Below, piece by piece: positions 9,072-17,594 of a stretch of DNA of 64,000 bases. Origin of the DNA: Planctomycetota bacterium (lineage in GTDB: Bacteria; Planctomycetota; UBA1135); contig SHNF01000009.1 of the NCBI GenBank assembly GCA_004295085.1, positions 682,001 through 746,000 of the forward strand, written 5' to 3'. The notes beneath the pieces were generated by a model that saw only the letters and a program-made list of their open reading frames with translations, was not told where the DNA came from and did no database searches. The translations under genes were made by a program, and so were the position numbers. Positions within the stretch are counted from its first letter, which is position 1. Each line of letters opens with the position of its first letter.

Positions 9072-11300
9072 ATGAGGCCGCGCCGGAGCTTCCGCGAGCG
9101 CTTGCCGTTCGGGCTCGGGGTCCGGGACAAGCCCCGGCACTACCGCGAGATGCTCGGAGTGGCCTGGGAGAACCGCGACCAGCTTGGTTACGCGTGGCGC
9201 ATCCTGAAGGACGGCGTGTGCGACGGCTGCTCGCTGGGCCCGCGCGGGCTGAAGGACGACGTCATCCAGGGCACGCACCTGTGCCTGACGCGGCTCAAGC
9301 TGTTGCGCGTGAACACCATGGGCGCGATCCGCGACGAGGCGCTGCTCGGGGACATCGGCCGGCTGCGGAGCATGGACCAGCGCGCGCTGCAGGCGCTGGG
9401 GCGCATCCCGTATCCCATGATCCACCGGCGCGGCGCGCGCGGCTTCGTGCGCCTGAGCTGGGACGAGGCGCTGGCGATCTGCGGCGAGTACGGGCGCGGG
9501 CCGGACGGCCGCAGGCTGGCGCCCGGGCGCTGGGGCTTCTTCAGCACCTCGCGCGGCACCAGCAACGAGGCGTATTACGTGTTCCAGAAGGCGGCGCGGC
9601 TGCTGGGCACCAACAACGTGGACCTGTGCGCGCGCCTGTGCCACGCGGCCTCGGTGTACGGGCTGGCGGAGACGCTCGGCGTGGGCGCACCGACCTGTTC
9701 CCTGAGCGATTTCATCGGCACGGACCTGCTGCTGGTGTGGGGCAGCGACCTGGCCAACAACCAACCGGTCAGCACCAAGTACCTGATGCACGCCAAGCGC
9801 GCCGGCACGCGCATCTTCGTCATCAACCCGGCGCGGGAGAAGGGGCTGGAGACGTATTGGGTGCCCAGCGACCTGCGCAGCGCCGTCCTGGGCAGCGACC
9901 TGTGCGACGAGTGGTTCCAGGTGCGCGTGGGCGGGGACATCGCTTTCCTGCACGGCGTGCTCAAGGCGCTGTTCGCGGCCGGGCAGGAGGACCCCGCCTT
10001 CATTGCAGCGAAGACGGCGGGCTTCGAGGAGCTGAAGCGATACGTGGAGGCTCTGGAGTGGCCCGCACTGGAGCGCGACAGCGGGCTGCCGCGGGCCGAG
10101 ATGGAGCAGTTCGCGGCGGCCTTCGGCGCCGCCCGCAGCTGCGTGGCCGTGTACTCGATGGGCCTGACGCAGCACGCGTTCGGCGTGGACAACGTCAAGG
10201 CCATTGTGAACCTGATGCTGAGCCGCGGCATGCTGGGGCGCGACAAGTGCGGGATCATGCCGATCCGCGGCCACAGCGGCGTGCAGGGCGGCGGCGAGTG
10301 CGGCGTGGACCCGGTCAAGTATCCCGGCGGGTTCAAGGTGGGCGTGGACACCCGCCGCTTCGAAGAGCTGTGGGGGCGTCCGTTGAACCCGGAGCCGGGG
10401 CTGAAGACCGGGGCCATGATGCAGGCGGCGCACGACGGCCGGATCGAGTTCCTGTACAGCCTGGGCGGCAACCTCATCGACAACATGCCCGATCCGGAGT
10501 TCATGCACGCGGCCTTCACGCGCGTGCGCTTCCGCGTGCACCAGGACATCGTGCTGAACCCGAGCGCCGTGGCCGAGCCGGGCGAGGCGGTGCTGGTGCT
10601 GCCGGCGCAGACGCGCTACGAGCACGCCGGCGGGATCACGAGCACGAACACCGAGCGCCGCATCCGCTTCTCCCCCGAGATCCCGGGCCCGCGCATCGCC
10701 GAGGCGCGGGCGGAATGGTGGATCCCGGCGCAGGTGGCGATCGCGGTGGATCCGGCGCTGCGGGGCGCGCTGGAGTATCCGGGAGGGACCGGGCAGATCC
10801 GCGAGGAGATGCAGCGCGCCATGCCGGCGTACCAGGGCGTCGCCGCGCTGCGCCAGGCGGGGGACTGGGTGCAGTGGGGCGGACCGCACCTGTTCGGCGA
10901 CGGCTTCGCCAAGATGCCGGGCGGGCGGGCGCGCTTCACCTGCGTGCCGCTGCCGAACCGCGACCTGCCGGAGGGGAGGTTCGTGCTGACCACGCGCCGG
11001 GGCAAGCAGTTCAACTCCATGGTGTTCGCCGACGAGGACCGGCTGCAGGGCGGCCGGGCGCGCAACGACGTGTTCATCGCCCCGGCCGAGGTGTCGGCGC
11101 TGGGCCTGCGCGCGGGGCAGCGCGTGGTCCTGCGCAACGAGGTCGGCCGGTTCGAAGGCGTGCTGCGACCGGCGGACCTGCCGCCCCGCACCCTGCAGGT
11201 GTACTGGCCCGAGTCCAACGTGCTGATCCCGCGGCGCTACGACCCGGTGAGCGAGGAGCCGGACTACAACGCGGTGGTGGCTCTGGAGCCGGCCGATTGA
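9072..11300 (+). CDS. Molybdopterin oxidoreductase, FdhF/YdeP-like
   Basis: This 742-residue protein matches the formate-dehydrogenase-alpha-like YdeP branch of the DMSO-reductase superfamily. The N-terminal cluster region holds only three Cys (CDGC near 50-53 and LC about 18 residues later), fewer than the four ligands of classical FdhF. The metal-ligand position lies in NNVDLCARLCHAA, so Cys rather than selenocysteine is used. Later pterin-binding segments include LLLVWGSDLANNQPVS and TTRRGKQFNSMVF. There is no Tat signal, so it is cytoplasmic. No electron-transfer subunit or cofactor gene is adjacent; the physiological substrate is unknown, and YdeP homologues are linked to acid resistance rather than formate oxidation. 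Confidence 0.82.
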   Translation: MRPRRSFRERLPFGLGVRDKPRHYREMLGVAWENRDQLGYAWRILKDGVCDGCSLGPRGLKDDVIQGTHLCLTRLKLLRVNTMGAIRDEALLGDIGRLRSMDQRALQALGRIPYPMIHRRGARGFVRLSWDEALAICGEYGRGPDGRRLAPGRWGFFSTSRGTSNEAYYVFQKAARLLGTNNVDLCARLCHAASVYGLAETLGVGAPTCSLSDFIGTDLLLVWGSDLANNQPVSTKYLMHAKRAGTRIFVINPAREKGLETYWVPSDLRSAVLGSDLCDEWFQVRVGGDIAFLHGVLKALFAAGQEDPAFIAAKTAGFEELKRYVEALEWPALERDSGLPRAEMEQFAAAFGAARSCVAVYSMGLTQHAFGVDNVKAIVNLMLSRGMLGRDKCGIMPIRGHSGVQGGGECGVDPVKYPGGFKVGVDTRRFEELWGRPLNPEPGLKTGAMMQAAHDGRIEFLYSLGGNLIDNMPDPEFMHAAFTRVRFRVHQDIVLNPSAVAEPGEAVLVLPAQTRYEHAGGITSTNTERRIRFSPEIPGPRIAEARAEWWIPAQVAIAVDPALRGALEYPGGTGQIREEMQRAMPAYQGVAALRQAGDWVQWGGPHLFGDGFAKMPGGRARFTCVPLPNRDLPEGRFVLTTRRGKQFNSMVFADEDRLQGGRARNDVFIAPAEVSALGLRAGQRVVLRNEVGRFEGVLRPADLPPRTLQVYWPESNVLIPRRYDPVSEEPDYNAVVALEPAD

Positions 11301-11313
11301 CGGCCGCGCGGAC

Positions 11314-12006
11314 TCAGGCGCCCTTGGATTCCGCGCCTTCGGCGCGCGTGGGATCCAGGCGCACGATGCCGCGGGCCAGCGCGTAGCGCACCAGCTCGGT
11401 CTGGCCCTTGAGCCCGAGCTTGTGCAGCAGGTTGGCGCGGTGGGTCTCGGCGGTGCGCGGGCTGATGCGCAGGTTCTCGGCGATCTGGGCGTTGGTGAGC
11501 CCCTCCGCCGCCATGTGCAGCACCTGGCGCTCGCGCGGCGTCAGCGACTCGTACGAGTCCTGGGGGATGGACTCGGCCTTCTTGAGCCAGGCCTCCACCG
11601 TCTGGCTGCTGAAGGGCGGGCCGAGGAAGATGCGGCCGGCCGCGGCTTCCTTGATCGCCTGGATCAGCACCGGCGCGCCCGCGTCCTTGGGCACGTAGGC
11701 GAGCGCGCCGTTGCGCAGCGCCTGCACCACGTAGGCCTCGTCGGCGTACATGGAGAGCACCACCGTGCGCGTGCGCGGCGCGCGCTTGGCCACGCGCAGG
11801 GCAACGTCCAGGCCGCTGAGGCCCGGCATCATGAGGTCCGCCACCAGCACGTCGGGGCGCAGCTGCTCGACCACCTCGACGGCGCGCAGGCCGTCGGATG
11901 CTTCGCCGACCACGGTGAACCCCGGCTGGGACTGCAGCAGGGCGCGCAGGCCCTGACGCACCACCTGGTGGTCGTCCGCCAACACGATCCGAACAGTGTC
12001 GTTCAT
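11314..12006 (-). CDS. NarL/LuxR-type response regulator
   Basis: This 230-residue protein has an N-terminal receiver domain, with the phospho-acceptor Asp in VLVADLMMPGLSG (near residue 55) and the conserved Lys in YVPKDAG. The C-terminal LuxR helix-turn-helix has LTPRERQVLHMAAEGLTNAQIAENL near residues 148-173. It is a DNA-binding transcription factor activated by phosphorylation. Its ATG overlaps the stop of the PAS-domain histidine kinase, so the two form a cotranscribed two-component system. The residues needed for phosphotransfer are present. Its targets cannot be read from the sequence; the divergent SLC13 permease gene beyond the kinase is a candidate. Confidence 0.9.
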   Translation of the reverse strand: MNDTVRIVLADDHQVVRQGLRALLQSQPGFTVVGEASDGLRAVEVVEQLRPDVLVADLMMPGLSGLDVALRVAKRAPRTRTVVLSMYADEAYVVQALRNGALAYVPKDAGAPVLIQAIKEAAAGRIFLGPPFSSQTVEAWLKKAESIPQDSYESLTPRERQVLHMAAEGLTNAQIAENLRISPRTAETHRANLLHKLGLKGQTELVRYALARGIVRLDPTRAEGAESKGA

Positions 12007-13919
12007 GCTTCATTCCGCGCTTTCGACGCCTGTGACGCTTCCGGCACCGGCAGTTCCACGCGCAAGGTCGTGCCGCGGTCCGGTGTGGAGTCTATGCTCA
12101 GACTGCCTCCCAAGAGTAGCGCCCTCTCCCGCATCCCGTTAAGTCCGCTCGAGGCGGCCGCGTGCGCGCGCTCCGGGTCGAAGCCTGCGCCCTCGTCCTC
12201 CACGGTGAGCAGCAGGCGCCCGGGGAGCGCGCGCAGCGTCACCCGGGCGTGCTGCGTCCGGGCGTGGCGCGCCACGTTGGTGAGGGCCTCCTGCGTGATG
12301 CGGTAGGCCGTGGTCTCCACGTCGGCGGGCAGGCGCTCCTCCAGTCCGGTGTGCACCAGGGTCACCTGGATGGCGGTCTGCGCCTGGTAGCGCTGGATCA
12401 GCCACAGCAACGCCGGCAGCAGGCCCAGGTCGTCCAGCATGGCCGGCCGCAGGTTCATGGACAAGGTGCGCACGCGAGACATGAGGTCGTTGAGCACCGC
12501 CTGCGCCTCCTGCAGGCGCCCGGCCAGGTCGCCCGACCCCTGGCCGGCGCTCTCCAGCAGCAGCTTGAGTCCGGTGAGCAGCTGCCCGATCTCGTCGTGC
12601 AGCTCGCGCGCGATGGAGCGGCGCTCCTGCTCCTGGAGCTGCACCAGGCGGCGCGACAAGGCCTGCAGCCGGGCGCGGCCCTGGCGCTCGCTTTCCAGCA
12701 GGCGCTGGCGCTCGGCCTCGGCGCGGCGCCGCTCGGTGACGTCCTGCACCACGCCGATGGCGCGGTACGGGCGGCCGGCGGAGTCCACCTGCACCTCGAC
12801 GCGCCCCATCGCGACGCGCACCTCGCCGCTGGGGCGCACGATGCGGTGCTCGTAGGAGAACGGCGCCTCGCCGCGCAGCAGCCTCTGGCGCAGATTCGAG
12901 ACGTGTTCGAGGTCTTCCGCCGGCACGTGCCGGAAGAACAGCTCCACGCTCGGCTTCGTCGTCTCCGGGCTCAGGCCCAGCAGCCGGGTGACCTGCGCCG
13001 ACCAGTACACGCGATTGCTCGGGATCTCCCATTCCCAGCTCCCGATCTCACCCAGCTGCTCGGCCTCCAGCAGCAGGCGCTGGATGCGCATCAGGCCTTC
13101 CTCCGCCAGCCGGCGTTCGGTGATGTCCACGGCGATGCCGGCCAGGCGGTACGGGACGCCGAGCTCGGTCTTGAGCTCGAAGGCCCGGTCCCACACCCAG
13201 CGGACGGAGCCGTCGGGGCGCAGCACGCGGTACTCCGCCTCATACACGCCCGAGGCGCGGCCGTTGCCGATGGCCCTGCGCACCAGGTCCTGGTCATCGG
13301 GATGCACGGCCTCCAGCCAAGAGTCCGGATCGGCGTACAAGCTCTCGCAGCTCCGGCCCCAGATCCTCTCGTAGGCGGGGCTGACGTACAGCACCCTCCC
13401 GGAGCTGCGGTCGGACAGGAAGAAGACCTGCGGGATGATGTCGGCAAGCTGGCGGAAGCGCAGCTCGCTCTCCTGGTAGTCCTTCTCGGCCTGGCGCCGG
13501 GCGCTGAGATCCCGCGCCACGATCTGGACCGCCTGCTGCCCCTGGTAGTGGAAGGGCGTCGCGATGACTTCCGCGTCCACGGTCGTGCCGTCGCAGCGCA
13601 GGAGCCTCTCCTTCAGCAGCGGCACCTGCTTGCCCCGCGCGTAGAGCTGCTCGTTGCGCCGCCGCACGACCTCCACGAAGTCCGGGTGCACGAACTCGTA
13701 CACGGTGCGCCCGAGGACCTGGTCGGCGCTGCCCGCGCCCAGCAGCCGCACTCCCGCCGGGTTGATGTACACGATGCGGCCCTCCACCTGGATGACCAGC
13801 AGGTCGGGCAGGATCTCCACGAGGCTGCGATAGCGCTCCTCGCTCTCGCGCAAGGCCAGGAAAGCCAGCTCGAGATCGGGGACCCGCGCGGTTCCTGGGT
13901 TCTGGAGCGGCTCCGTCAT
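12003..13919 (-). CDS. Multi-PAS NarX-type sensor histidine kinase
   Basis: This 638-residue kinase has no signal peptide or membrane helix, so sensing is cytoplasmic. Three PAS domains lie at about 25-150, 155-280 and 290-405, each followed by a PAC-type motif such as LRPDGSVRWVWDR. A HisKA_3 dimerisation domain follows with the phosphorylated His in RRSIARELHDEIGQ (near 460), then a HATPase_c domain with DEGAGFDPE and SGLNGMRERA. This domain order matches kinases that signal to NarL-family regulators, and the partner is encoded directly downstream with an ATGA overlap. The PAS ligands (haem, flavin or small molecule) cannot be assigned by eye. Confidence 0.88.
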   Translation of the reverse strand: MTEPLQNPGTARVPDLELAFLALRESEERYRSLVEILPDLLVIQVEGRIVYINPAGVRLLGAGSADQVLGRTVYEFVHPDFVEVVRRRNEQLYARGKQVPLLKERLLRCDGTTVDAEVIATPFHYQGQQAVQIVARDLSARRQAEKDYQESELRFRQLADIIPQVFFLSDRSSGRVLYVSPAYERIWGRSCESLYADPDSWLEAVHPDDQDLVRRAIGNGRASGVYEAEYRVLRPDGSVRWVWDRAFELKTELGVPYRLAGIAVDITERRLAEEGLMRIQRLLLEAEQLGEIGSWEWEIPSNRVYWSAQVTRLLGLSPETTKPSVELFFRHVPAEDLEHVSNLRQRLLRGEAPFSYEHRIVRPSGEVRVAMGRVEVQVDSAGRPYRAIGVVQDVTERRRAEAERQRLLESERQGRARLQALSRRLVQLQEQERRSIARELHDEIGQLLTGLKLLLESAGQGSGDLAGRLQEAQAVLNDLMSRVRTLSMNLRPAMLDDLGLLPALLWLIQRYQAQTAIQVTLVHTGLEERLPADVETTAYRITQEALTNVARHARTQHARVTLRALPGRLLLTVEDEGAGFDPERAHAAASSGLNGMRERALLLGGSLSIDSTPDRGTTLRVELPVPEASQASKARNEA

Positions 13920-13991
13920 GGCCAGTTGCCAGCGCCTACTCTATCCGCCGCCGCGCCGGCCGCCGGGGGCGCACGCGGCGCAGGGCGTCCC

Positions 13992-13997
13992 TACGAT
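13992..13997 (+). promoter_or_regulatory. -10 hexamer TACGAT before SLC13 permease gene
   Basis: TACGAT lies eight bases upstream of the ATG at 14006, predicting a leaderless transcript. Confidence 0.5.
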
Positions 13998-14005
13998 CTC
14001 CGCGC

Positions 14006-15823
14006 ATGGGCTGGGAAGCCTACCTCGTGCTGGGCATGACCCTGGGAATGCTGGGGCTGCTGATCTCGGGCCGGGGCTCGCTGGACGCCATCGGCCTGGC
14101 CCTGATCGTGGTGCTGGTGGCGGTGGGAATCCTGGACTACAAGACCGCGGTCGCGGGATTCGGCAACAAGGCGATCCTCACCATCGCGGGACTGTACGTG
14201 GTCGGAGAGGGACTGACGCGCACGGGCGCCGTCGAATTCATCGCCCGGGCCGTGCTGCACATGAGCGGCGGCGGCACGCGCCGCATCCTGATCCTGAGCT
14301 GTCTCATCGCCGGCGGAATCTCCACGGTCCTGAACGACACCGCGGTCGTGGTGGTGTTCATCCCGATCCTGGTGGGCCTGGCCCAGACCACCGGCGCGCC
14401 GATCTCCGTCCTGCTCATGCCGCTGGCGTTCTCGGCGCTCCTGGGCGGCATGGGGACCTTGATCGGCACGTCCACGAACATCCTGGTCAGCGGGGTGGCG
14501 GAGGCCAATGGCCAGCCGCCGCTCGGCATGTTCGAGATGACCCCGCTGGGCCTGCCGCTGCTCGCGGTGGGGGTCGTGTACCTGACCTTCCTGGCGCCCA
14601 AGCTGCTCCCCAAGCGCCCGTCCCTGACCGCCATGATGGCCGGCGCCGGCAAGCGCGAGTACGTCACCGAGCTGGTGATCAGCGCCAACTCCGTCCTGAC
14701 CGGCAGGAAGCTGAACGAGGCCTTCGTCAAGGTGCGCGCCAAGGTGCTGTTCTGCGTGCGCGGCGGGGAGATGCTGTGGCCGCCGTTCGACGCCATGGTG
14801 CTGCAGGCGGGCGACGTGGTCATGGTGCGCGGCGGCGTGGACGAGCTGGCGGACCTGGAGCGGCAGCTCGGGCTGAAGATGGACGGAGGCGTGCGCTTCG
14901 ACCCGAAAACCATGACCTTCTTCGAGCTGGCCGTCGCTCCGCACTCGCCCCTGGTGGGCCGCCGGGCCGAGGAGCTGCAGCTGTTCCGCGACTACGGCGC
15001 CGTGGTCGTGGCGGTGCTGCGCGCGGGCCACCACATCCGCGAGCGGGTCTCGCGCATGGTGATGCGGCCGGGGGACCTGCTGCTGGTCGCCGGCAGCGAG
15101 GAGGCCGAGACCCGGCTGCGCTCCAGCCCGGACTTCTACCTGCTCACGGGCGCGCACAAGCACTTCACCCTGCGCGCGCACGCGCGCAAGGCCCTGGCGG
15201 TGGCCGCCCTCGTGGTCGCGCTGTTCACCGCCGGCTCGGTCGTGGACATGACCTGGCTGCCGCAGCCCTTCGTGGCCGTGCTCGGCGCCATGGCCATGAT
15301 CGCCATCGGCTGCGTGACGCCGCGGCGCGTCTATCGGACGATCGACTGGCCCATCCTCATCTTCATCGCCGGGACGCTGGCCCTGGGCGAGGCCATGAGC
15401 CAGACCGGCGCCGGCGCGTTCATCGCCGGCCAGCTGGTGCAGCTCCTGTCCGGCTTCGGCCCCAAGGTGATCCTGAGCGGCATCGTGCTCCTGTGCGTGC
15501 TCTTCAACACCCTCATCGCGCACAGCGCGGTCGCCGTCCTGTTCACTCCCATCGCCATCCGCACGGCGCAGGCCTGGGCCGCGGCCAACGGCCTGGCTCC
15601 CGGCGACCCGCAGGCCGAGGCGTTCCTGCGCGGCTCGATCCTGGCCATCGGCTTCGGCGGGTCCCTGTGCTTCGCCACCCCCATCGGCCACCAGGTCAAC
15701 CTCATGGTGTTCGGGCCCGGCGGCTACCGTTACGGCGACTTCGTGCGCCTGGGCCTGCCGCTGAGCCTGATCGCCTGGGCGGTGATCAGCCTGGGGCTGC
15801 CGCTGCTGGTGGGCTTGCGCTGA
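14006..15823 (+). CDS. SLC13-family anion permease with two RCK_C domains
   Basis: This 605-residue inner-membrane transporter has about five to six hydrophobic helices in residues 1-210, a soluble middle region (about 215-385) and a further helical half to the end. The middle contains two TrkA-C (RCK_C) like domains, around MLWPPFDAMVLQAGDVVMVRG and HIRERVSRMVMRPGDLLLVAG, which usually bind ligands that gate transport. The permease halves carry TLIGTSTNILVSG and the mirrored GGSLCFATPIGHQVN, the paired motif of the dicarboxylate/sulfate (DASS) family. RCK_C-bearing members include sulfate transporters, and the sulfate ABC operon lies just downstream, so sulfate is the preferred but unproven substrate. 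Confidence 0.82.
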   Translation: MGWEAYLVLGMTLGMLGLLISGRGSLDAIGLALIVVLVAVGILDYKTAVAGFGNKAILTIAGLYVVGEGLTRTGAVEFIARAVLHMSGGGTRRILILSCLIAGGISTVLNDTAVVVVFIPILVGLAQTTGAPISVLLMPLAFSALLGGMGTLIGTSTNILVSGVAEANGQPPLGMFEMTPLGLPLLAVGVVYLTFLAPKLLPKRPSLTAMMAGAGKREYVTELVISANSVLTGRKLNEAFVKVRAKVLFCVRGGEMLWPPFDAMVLQAGDVVMVRGGVDELADLERQLGLKMDGGVRFDPKTMTFFELAVAPHSPLVGRRAEELQLFRDYGAVVVAVLRAGHHIRERVSRMVMRPGDLLLVAGSEEAETRLRSSPDFYLLTGAHKHFTLRAHARKALAVAALVVALFTAGSVVDMTWLPQPFVAVLGAMAMIAIGCVTPRRVYRTIDWPILIFIAGTLALGEAMSQTGAGAFIAGQLVQLLSGFGPKVILSGIVLLCVLFNTLIAHSAVAVLFTPIAIRTAQAWAAANGLAPGDPQAEAFLRGSILAIGFGGSLCFATPIGHQVNLMVFGPGGYRYGDFVRLGLPLSLIAWAVISLGLPLLVGLR

Positions 15824-15829
15824 GCCGGC

Positions 15830-17404
15830 TCAATCCGCCGCGCGGAAGCGCTTCCAGTCCAGTCCCAGTTTGCGCATACGCGCGCGCAGCGTGTGCGGAT
15901 TGATTCCGAGCAGCCTGGCGGCTCCGTAGCGGCCCTCGATGCGCCCGCGGCAGTTCGCGAGCGCCCGTTCGATGTGGCGGGCCATGGCGGCGTCCAGGGT
16001 GTCGATCTCGCCGCCGTTCAGCTGGCGCTCGGGCGCCGGCGCGGCCGCGGCGGGACGCGTCTCGAGGTGGGCGGGGCCGAGGTTGTTCGCGCCGAGTGCC
16101 GCGGCCACCTCGAGACGGCGCCCGTCGCCCAGGATCGCCGCGCGCTCGATGACGGCCGCCAGCTCGCGCACGTTGCCGGGCCACGGGTAGCCGACCATGC
16201 GCTCCACGTCCTCCGGCGAAGGCACCAGGGGCGCGCCCGCAAGGCGCTTGCCGGCGCGCCAGGCGAAGTGGGCTGCCAGCGCCGGGATGTCCTGGCGCCG
16301 CTCGCGCAGCGGCGGGATCCGCACCTGGAACACATCCAGCCGGTACCAGAGGTCCTGGCGGAAGCGCCCGTTCTGCACCATGTCCTGCAGGTTGCGGTGC
16401 GTGGCGGCCACGATGCGCACGTCCACGGTGATGGAGCGCTGCCCGCCGACGCGCTCGAAGGTCCCGTCCTGCAGGATGCGCAGCAGCCGCACCTGCGCGG
16501 CCAGGGGCAGCTCCGCGATCTCGTCCAGGAACAAGGTGCCGCCGTCGGCGCGCTCGAACCAGCCCTGGCGCGTGCTGACCGCCCCGGTGAAGCTGCCGCG
16601 CTCGTGGCCGAACAGCTCCGAGTCCACCAGCTCCGGCGGGATGGCGCCGCAGTTGACGCGCACGATCGGCCCCTGGGCGCGGCGCGAGCGGGCGTGGATG
16701 GCGCGCGCGATCACTTCCTTGCCGGAACCGGTCTCACCCAGCAGCAGCACCGGCGTGTCCGTGGGCGCCACCTTCTCCACGCGCTCCATCACCTCGCGCA
16801 GCCCGCCGTCGGCGCCCACCACCGAGTCGCTGATGTCCTCCCGCTGCAGGCGCGACAGCAGCGCCCGGTTGTCGGCCTCCTTGGCCTCGCGCAGGCGCGT
16901 GAGCTCGTGCAGGCGCCGGTCGTTCTCCAGGGCCACGGTGAAGGGCTCCAGCAGGGCCTGGACGATCTCGAAGTCCTCCAGGTGCAGGCGGCGGCCGTAG
17001 GGAGTGGCGAGCAGGAGCACCCCGGAGGGACCGTCTTCGGCCACCAGCGGACCGGCCAGGACCGCGGCCTTGAGGCCCTGCGGCACCAGGGCCGCCATCA
17101 GCGCGTTCTCCTCCTGGTCCGGCCGGTATTCCGCCACCGCGCCGCGCCGGCACCAGGCCAGCACCTCCTCCATCACCTCGCCAGAGCACTCGGTGCGGGC
17201 GAAGGGAACCGCGGCGCCGGCCCGGCAGATCCCGGTCGCTACGGTTTCCACGCGCCGGCGCACGAGGTCCAGACGGCGCACCAGGACCATGTCCACCGGG
17301 AGGCGGCGCGCGATCAGGGGCGCCATCCGATCCACCGCCTCGATGATGTCGATGTGTCTGCAGGCTTCCTGCCAGACGTCGAGGAGCAGGCGCAAGGGCA
17401 CCAT
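15830..17404 (-). CDS. Sigma-54-dependent transcriptional activator with GAF domain
   Basis: This 524-residue enhancer-binding protein has a GAF sensory domain (about 15-165), a linker helix, then a AAA+ domain with Walker A GETGSGKE at 223-230, sigma-54 contact loop at 268-275 and Walker B LFLDEIAEL near 291. A Fis-type helix-turn-helix ends the protein (RYGAARLLGINPHTLRARMRK). The contact loop reads GSFTGA instead of the usual GAFTGA, a known conservative variant. It is transcribed away from the sulfate-type transporter operon, whose two binding-protein genes both have -24/-12 promoters, so it is the obvious regulator. Several sulfur-starvation activators in other bacteria have this domain order. 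Confidence 0.9.
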   Translation of the reverse strand: MVPLRLLLDVWQEACRHIDIIEAVDRMAPLIARRLPVDMVLVRRLDLVRRRVETVATGICRAGAAVPFARTECSGEVMEEVLAWCRRGAVAEYRPDQEENALMAALVPQGLKAAVLAGPLVAEDGPSGVLLLATPYGRRLHLEDFEIVQALLEPFTVALENDRRLHELTRLREAKEADNRALLSRLQREDISDSVVGADGGLREVMERVEKVAPTDTPVLLLGETGSGKEVIARAIHARSRRAQGPIVRVNCGAIPPELVDSELFGHERGSFTGAVSTRQGWFERADGGTLFLDEIAELPLAAQVRLLRILQDGTFERVGGQRSITVDVRIVAATHRNLQDMVQNGRFRQDLWYRLDVFQVRIPPLRERRQDIPALAAHFAWRAGKRLAGAPLVPSPEDVERMVGYPWPGNVRELAAVIERAAILGDGRRLEVAAALGANNLGPAHLETRPAAAAPAPERQLNGGEIDTLDAAMARHIERALANCRGRIEGRYGAARLLGINPHTLRARMRKLGLDWKRFRAAD

Positions 17405-17443
17405 GTGGGGAGGGCAATCAGCGTGCCTTCAGGAGACGACGAA

Positions 17444-17449
17444 ATTCTA
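17444..17449 (-). promoter_or_regulatory. -10 hexamer TAGAAT for the sigma-54 activator gene
   Basis: On the reverse strand TAGAAT lies about 40 bases before the ATG at 17404. The region where a -35 element would fall overlaps the 16-base palindrome at 17468-17483, which suggests that the activator may repress its own gene. Confidence 0.35.
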
Positions 17450-17467
17450 GCGCCTATGCAGGATCAT

Positions 17468-17483
17468 CCAGCATATATGCTGG
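17468..17483. promoter_or_regulatory. Perfect 16-base palindrome, candidate activator binding site
   Basis: CCAGCATATATGCTGG is a perfect inverted repeat in the space between the activator gene and the transporter operon. It lies about 70-85 bases upstream of the -24 element, the normal range for an upstream activating site. A degraded copy (12 of 16 bases) occurs at 21428-21443 before the second binding-protein gene. Confidence 0.55.
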
Positions 17484-17552
17484 CCATCATCTGTCACGGC
17501 AGGGCGACCGCAGTTCAAGGGTCTATTGGAGCAATTCACGGAGGTCCCTTGC

Positions 17553-17568
17553 TGGAACGGCCCTTGCC
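17553..17568 (+). promoter_or_regulatory. Sigma-54 (-24/-12) promoter of first binding-protein gene
   Basis: TGGAACG-N4-TTGCC matches the sigma-54 consensus, with GG at 17554 and GC at 17566, exactly 12 bases apart. Transcription should begin near 17578. That excludes the in-frame ATG at 17526 and supports ATG 17595 as the translation start. Confidence 0.75.
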
Positions 17569-17594
17569 TGGGTGCGGGCCCCATCGACCTGAAG

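Noticed and set aside
6645..10889. A 1414-codon reverse frame running upstream of the GH2 gene
   Set aside because: The part above 8915 is antisense to the molybdopterin oxidoreductase and has low-complexity composition; the GH2 domain and signal peptide begin at GTG 8915.
9072..11300. Selenocysteine use in the formate-dehydrogenase-like protein
   Set aside because: There is no in-frame TGA; the metal-ligand position is Cys.
17526..17594. ATG 17526 as start of the first binding protein
   Set aside because: It lies upstream of the -24/-12 promoter, so it would not be on the mRNA; signal peptide begins at 17595.
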